Shown one piece after another: positions 60,246-64,000 of a stretch of DNA of 64,000 bases. The notes under the pieces were generated by a model that saw only the letters and a program-made list of their open reading frames with translations, made no database searches and was not told the origin of the DNA. How positions within the stretch are numbered: the first letter of the stretch is position 1; every line of letters begins with the position of its first letter. Made by a program: the position numbers and the translations under genes. The DNA is from UBA4363 sp002393965 (GTDB taxonomy: Bacteria > Bacteroidota > Bacteroidia > Bacteroidales > Paludibacteraceae), in NCBI GenBank assembly GCA_946542925.1, contig CAMNLA010000016.1, positions 1 through 64,000 of the forward strand, read 5' to 3'.

Positions 60246-61076
60246 TCAAAGGAAGAAGGATTGGATGGCTTGCTCTGTCTGGAGTGCCGTCCTGAGGGCT
60301 TGGACGTCGTGAGTGCGGATGATGTCGGCACCATTCCGTGCGGCGAAGAGTTCGGCGGCAAGGGTGGCGGCGGCACGACGACGGGCGATCGGAATGGAGA
60401 GGTCAGCATCGCAGTGCGAGATTCTTGCAAGAAACGACTTCCGAGAGACAGCGATGAGGACTGGCAGGTGGAAATGGTTCTTCAGATCCTGAATGTGCTG
60501 TAGTACATAGAGAGAGGACTCGGGATTGGAGCCCAGAAAGTGTCCCATGCCAGGGTCGATGATGATTCGTTGTTCGTCGATACCAGCCTGTGTGAGAGAC
60601 AGGATTCGTTGCTCGAAGAAGCGCAAGATACCGTCGAATACCTGGATGGGATCGGTCTGAATCTCGGTTGCAATTCCCATGCGCTGCACACTGTGCATGA
60701 CGATGAGACGAGCGGAAGAGTCAGAGAGTACGGGGTAGAGTTCGGGAAATGGAAATCCCTGAATATCGTTGAGACAGTCAATGCCTTTGCGGAGACAATG
60801 ACGTTGGACCGCAGGTTTGAACGTATCAACGGAAACAGGAACGGACGGGTGTTCCCGTCTCAGGGAATCCAGAACGTCATCGAGTCGTCGTATTTCCTCT
60901 TCTTCGCTGACGGGTGAGGAGTGGATGTTGGAGGACGCAGCTCCGAGGTCAAGCATGTCCGCTCCATCGGAGATAAGCGAAGAGGCATGGCTGACAGCCG
61001 CTTCGGTCTGCAGGAACTGTCCTCCGTCGGAGAAACTATCGGCTGTGATATTGACGATACCGAGAATCTGAGGCAT
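60246..61076 (-). CDS. folP: Dihydropteroate synthase with altered pterin loop
   Basis: DHPS joins dihydropterin pyrophosphate and p-aminobenzoate in folate synthesis. The 276-residue protein keeps MPQILGIVNITADSFSDGG, VSVDTFKPAVQRH, NDIQGF, DPGMGHFLG, AVSRKSFLA and RTHDV. The usual loop GGxSTRPG is replaced by LGAASSNIHS. This loop shapes the pterin and sulfonamide pocket, so the protein belongs to a divergent DHPS branch. Whether it is the cell's only DHPS cannot be judged here. It is 33 bp after the DEAD-box helicase gene. Confidence 0.88.
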   Translation of the reverse strand: MPQILGIVNITADSFSDGGQFLQTEAAVSHASSLISDGADMLDLGAASSNIHSSPVSEEEEIRRLDDVLDSLRREHPSVPVSVDTFKPAVQRHCLRKGIDCLNDIQGFPFPELYPVLSDSSARLIVMHSVQRMGIATEIQTDPIQVFDGILRFFEQRILSLTQAGIDEQRIIIDPGMGHFLGSNPESSLYVLQHIQDLKNHFHLPVLIAVSRKSFLARISHCDADLSIPIARRRAAATLAAELFAARNGADIIRTHDVQALRTALQTEQAIQSFFL

Positions 61077-61109
61077 GTTCTATCGAGTGAACGTTACAAT
61101 AACAGAATG

Positions 61110-62420
61110 TTATTTCGAATCTGAGGATGACTTGCCACGTTTATGTCTGAAATGGCGGTGGTGTCCGTTAGGTCCTCCTTCTTTTCTATTGTCGTGCTGT
61201 CCCTGTTGCCGTTCGTTATGATGGTGGGATTTGCGACGGTCGCTTCCGTGTCGTCCGGAGGAGTTGCGTGAGCCGGGATTCCACATCGGACCTTCCATCC
61301 CATCTGGCAACGGAAGACGAGGTACCTGCATTTCGATGAGTTCCTCGATCCGTTGCATTCGTTGCATGTCGCGGGGATTGATAAGAGTGAAGGCATCTCC
61401 TGTAGAGGCGGCACGTGCTGTTCGTCCGATGCGATGTACGTAGTCCTCGGCATCGCGGGGAGCGTCGTAGTTGACGACGAGCTCGATTCCCTTGATGTCG
61501 ATGCCTCGTGACATGATATCGGTGGCTACGAGCACCCTTATTCGGTGAGCCCGGAAGTCCATCAGTACCTGTTCCCGTTGTTGTTGGTCGAGGTTGGATG
61601 AGATCCCTGCTGCCTTTATCTTGTGTCGTCGGAGATCGGTGACGATGTCGTGTACCTTGGCTTTTGCAGAAGTAAATACGATGACCATCTGAAACTCCTC
61701 GTGAGTCTCGAGGATATGACGCAGAACGGCATCCTTTTGTGTATCGTAAACGAGGTAGAGATTCTGATTGACTCCGGCTGCCGGTTTGGCAATGCCGAGG
61801 TTGATCTCGAGCGGAGAGGACAGTATCTTCTTAGCCAGTTGACGGATCTTGTCAGGCATGGTGGCAGAGAACATGAGTGTTTCGCGCTCCTTTGGCAGTG
61901 TGCTGACAATCTTGAGGATATCATCGAGGAAACCCATGTCCAGCATCTTGTCAGCTTCGTCAAGGATAAGATGTTTGATATGTTTGAAGTTGACATATCC
62001 TTGTGCCATGTGTGAGATCAGTCGTCCCGGGGTAGCCACAATGATGTTGCGTCCGTCTTTCAATGCGCGTTCCTGGTCGGCATAGGAAATGCCGTCTCCA
62101 CCGCCATAGACGGCACAGCTTCCGACGGAGATGTAGTAACTGAGTCCTTGAATCTGTTGGTCGATCTGGATAGCGAGTTCCCGAGTCGGAACAATGATGA
62201 GCGTATCGGTATGTTCGGATGGATGTTGAGCGAGTTTGTGCAGAATGGGAAGGACAAAGGCGGCCGTTTTACCCGTTCCTGTCTGTGCACATGCGATGAG
62301 ATCGCGTCCGGCAAGGACATTCGGGATGGCTTGTTCCTGAATAGGTGTTGCTTCGTCAAAACCCATATAGGAGAGGGCTTCGATGATATTCTCATCCAGC
62401 CCCATTTCGGTAAACTTCAT
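61110..62420 (-). CDS. DEAD-box RNA helicase
   Basis: This 436-residue ATP-dependent RNA helicase has the Q motif (ATPIQEQAIP), Walker A AQTGTGKTAAF, DEAD in LILDEADKMLDMGF, SAT in MFSATMPD, and the C-terminal HRIGRTAR. The tail (about 380-436) is rich in His, Arg, Gly and Asn and likely binds RNA. It resembles RhlE/CsdA-type helicases in ribosome assembly or cold response; the exact subgroup is not certain. Starts at 62447 are excluded by the -7 box TATCTTTG at 62445-62452; the ATG at 62420 or 62426 is used. Confidence 0.93.
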   Translation of the reverse strand: MKFTEMGLDENIIEALSYMGFDEATPIQEQAIPNVLAGRDLIACAQTGTGKTAAFVLPILHKLAQHPSEHTDTLIIVPTRELAIQIDQQIQGLSYYISVGSCAVYGGGDGISYADQERALKDGRNIIVATPGRLISHMAQGYVNFKHIKHLILDEADKMLDMGFLDDILKIVSTLPKERETLMFSATMPDKIRQLAKKILSSPLEINLGIAKPAAGVNQNLYLVYDTQKDAVLRHILETHEEFQMVIVFTSAKAKVHDIVTDLRRHKIKAAGISSNLDQQQREQVLMDFRAHRIRVLVATDIMSRGIDIKGIELVVNYDAPRDAEDYVHRIGRTARAASTGDAFTLINPRDMQRMQRIEELIEMQVPRLPLPDGMEGPMWNPGSRNSSGRHGSDRRKSHHHNERQQGQHDNRKEGGPNGHHRHFRHKRGKSSSDSK

Positions 62421-62444
62421 GGCCATATCGTTAATAATCGGTGT

Positions 62445-62534
62445 CAAAGATACGAAAAAAAGGGGAGAAGAGGGGAGGACGCAGCGATTGGCGGTCCCGT
62501 AGGTGTCCCGTGCAGGAAGAAATGATTATTTTTG
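62445..62534. promoter_or_regulatory. Divergent -7 boxes for helicase and glycosyltransferase
   Basis: The minus strand reads TATCTTTG at 62445-62452, 25 bp before the helicase ATG at 62420. The plus strand reads TATTTTTG at 62527-62534, 26 bp before the glycosyltransferase ATG at 62561. Both fit TAnnTTTG. Confidence 0.68.
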
Positions 62535-62560
62535 CAACTATGCAAAAGGAGCGAATAAAG

Positions 62561-63742
62561 ATGAACATCCTATTTGTGACAGACCATAAGGTAACGCTGC
62601 GGAGTGGAGGTATAGAGCGGGTAGTACGTGCTCTTGGAGAGGCTTTCGAGTCGCGGCTGGGATGGTCGGTCTGTTACGCCTGCATTGAACCGTCGGAAGA
62701 GGGTGTTTCCTGTTTTGATTTCCTGTCTGCGAATCTGGAGGAGCGATTGGAGGATTTTCTGCGTGAAAGGAATATCCACTGTGTGATGGACGAGTTGATG
62801 GTCAGGGAGAATACGTTCGGGTTTATCCCGTCCATACATCGAGCCTGCCGTAATGCCTCGGTGCGCCATGTTTATTCCTATCACATGATGCCGAAGTACG
62901 AAATCACAGACACGGGAGATCTGGATTTCGTGTGTTATGCCCTATTGCATGGTCATAACATTCGTCATAACCTTCAACGTCTTCTGATGCTATCCTGGTT
63001 GCGAATTTTCGGAGAATCATTTTTTATGGCGAAGATGCGGCGAAAATACGGTGTCGCGTATGAGCATTCGGATCTGGTTGTGCTGGAGACGGAGAGATAT
63101 GTGGATGACTACCTACGGATGTGTGGAGGTACGGACCGGAACAGGATTGCTGCTGTTCCGAATCCGTTGCCCTATGGAGAACAGGATATGCTGATTATCC
63201 CGAATGATGAAAAGAAAAAACGAGTCATGATGGTGGCACGAATGGAGGAGGACCATAAACGGGTGTGGCTGGCGCTGAAGATATGGGAACGGGTGGTCCG
63301 TCAGGATGATTTGCAGGAATGGACGCTGACACTTATCGGAGAGGGAAGCGACTGGGAGCTCTTCAAGCGCAAGGCACATGCCATGCAACTGCCACGGATA
63401 GAATTCCCTGGCAATCAGGATTTATCTTCTTATTATGCAAGCACTCCGATACTGATGATGACGTCCGCGTATGAAGGTTTGCCGATGGTATTGCTGGAGG
63501 CACAGCAGAATCGGGTAGTCCCTATTGCGTTTGACAGTTTTGCCTCTGTACACGACGTTATAGAGCGTGGAGAGAATGGTCTTCTTGTCAGGAACAACGA
63601 TGTGAAGGCTTTTGCTGCTGCCCTGGAAGAACTGATGCGTAATCCCAGGAAACGGAAGCGATTCTCCGAGAGGGGTTTTGAGACCAGTCGAAACTTCTCG
63701 ATGGACAAGATTGTACGAAAGTGGCAGGATATTTTATCGTAA
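62561..63742 (+). CDS. Group 4-like glycosyltransferase
   Basis: The 393-residue protein is a GT-B fold glycosyltransferase. The N-terminal half starts ILFVTDHKVTLRSGGIERVV, the usual GGxE-like acceptor loop. The C-terminal donor half has MVARMEEDHKRVWLALKIWE, LIGEGSDWELFKRKA and the conserved ILMMTSAYEGLPMVLLEAQ, with the E-x7-E motif. It probably adds a sugar to a cell-surface glycan; donor and acceptor are unknown. The ATG at 62561 fits the promoter, whereas starts at 62441 and 62540 lie before or at the transcript start. Confidence 0.9.
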   Translation: MNILFVTDHKVTLRSGGIERVVRALGEAFESRLGWSVCYACIEPSEEGVSCFDFLSANLEERLEDFLRERNIHCVMDELMVRENTFGFIPSIHRACRNASVRHVYSYHMMPKYEITDTGDLDFVCYALLHGHNIRHNLQRLLMLSWLRIFGESFFMAKMRRKYGVAYEHSDLVVLETERYVDDYLRMCGGTDRNRIAAVPNPLPYGEQDMLIIPNDEKKKRVMMVARMEEDHKRVWLALKIWERVVRQDDLQEWTLTLIGEGSDWELFKRKAHAMQLPRIEFPGNQDLSSYYASTPILMMTSAYEGLPMVLLEAQQNRVVPIAFDSFASVHDVIERGENGLLVRNNDVKAFAAALEELMRNPRKRKRFSERGFETSRNFSMDKIVRKWQDILS

Positions 63743-63758
63743 AAGAAGACAAACACAA

Positions 63759-63792
63759 CGGCAAAGACGGGAAGAAATGACTATCTTTGCCG
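63759..63792 (+). promoter_or_regulatory. Hairpin overlapping the leuS -7 box
   Basis: cggcaaaga (63759-63767) pairs perfectly with tctttgccg (63784-63792), and the -7 box TATCTTTG of leuS (63782-63789) lies in the second arm. The stem is followed by only three T. It may end the glycosyltransferase transcript, or be an operator for leuS. Confidence 0.55.
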
Positions 63793-63877
63793 TTTAAGGA
63801 TTTGGTAATCCGCTCTTTTGTCTTTTTCGTTGGAGAAAGACCAGAGGGGTCGAAGCGTAAGCATATCAAACAAAAAA

Positions 63878-64000
63878 ATGGAATATAATTTTAACGAAAT
63901 CGAGAAAAAGTGGCAGGAGAAATGGCGAGAGCAGAAGACCTACCACGTGGAGATAGACAAGAACAAGAAGAAATGTTATGTGCTGGACATGTTCCCGTAT
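63878..64000 (+). CDS. leuS: Leucyl-tRNA synthetase, 5' part
   Basis: The first 41 residues are visible: MEYNFNEIEKKWQEKWREQK and then KKKCYVLDMFPY, the classic LeuRS start just before its HIGH motif (usually PSGAGLHVGH). The gene runs beyond the window edge. The enzyme charges tRNA-Leu. The leader is about 88 nt and shows no recognised leader peptide. Confidence 0.93.
   Translation, partial: MEYNFNEIEKKWQEKWREQKTYHVEIDKNKKKCYVLDMFPY

Overview
The window is a gene-dense chromosomal segment from a member of the order Bacteroidales (Bacteroidota). The evidence is the repeated -7 promoter box TAnnTTTG, the lack of clear Shine-Dalgarno sites, lipoprotein and gliding-type genes restricted to the phylum (gldH, DUF4296, DUF4294), C-terminal tails typical of type IX secretion cargo, and the housekeeping gene content. 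Genus-level placement cannot be made from sequence reading alone. No rRNA, tRNA, CRISPR array, complete insertion sequence or replication origin was seen.

Layout. 1-378 is a non-coding mosaic of small stem-loops. 379-4674 (minus) carries mrp, trmB, gldH, a RicT-like PSP1 gene and sufE. 5231-6271 (plus) is a repeat-built lipoprotein, followed by a carbonic anhydrase remnant. 6585-8992 (minus) is sufS and holB. 9162-12596 (plus) is dacB, birA and a phosphoesterase. 12607-18351 (minus) is sufB-sufC-sufD-ispG plus a small TIGR04076-like gene. 18588-20135 (plus) is ychF and a DUF805 gene. 20233-26336 (minus) is fba, trxA, dnaE and rubredoxin. 26529-31105 (plus) is the rimP-nusA-infB operon. 31181-37184 (minus) is a five-gene block (PgpH-like phosphodiesterase, papain-like protease, obgE, GNAT, MmcQ/YjbR). 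37296-38084 (plus) is an NlpC/P60 hydrolase. 38166-45257 (minus) is mscS, tsaE and a block from ileS through a DksA-like protein and lspA to two small genes. 45258-49035 is the accessory island. 49036-50956 (minus) is DUF4294 and a U32 protein. 51154-57339 (plus) is rsfS-ftsH-cdsA-psd-pssA-FKBP-beta-barrel. 57541-60057 (plus) is a large secreted protein. 60246-62420 (minus) is folP and a DEAD-box helicase. 62561-63742 (plus) is a glycosyltransferase, and leuS starts at 63878 and runs off the window.

How the genes work together. The first 26 kb concentrates iron-sulfur biology: SufE/SufS supply sulfur, SufBCD assemble clusters, Mrp is a carrier-type ATPase, and IspG, rubredoxin and the cysteine-rich RicT-like protein are likely clients or partners. 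Other themes are phospholipid synthesis (cdsA-psd-pssA), translation (rimP, nusA, infB, obgE, ychF, rsfS, ileS, leuS, tsaE, trmB) and envelope functions (lspA, dacB, NlpC/P60, mscS).

The most unusual part is 45526-48848. A single A+T-rich gene encodes a methyltransferase with a probable N-terminal PD-(D/E)XK nuclease, so it looks like a type IIG restriction-modification enzyme. It is bracketed by near-identical 78-bp inverted copies of a dispersed hairpin repeat. It is preceded by a leader with a perfect -7 box, an 11-codon mini-ORF, a rod-like structured RNA of about 170 nt, an intrinsic terminator and a 13-bp hairpin at the start codon. This arrangement suggests a riboregulated mobile defence gene and is the main candidate for an undescribed system here.
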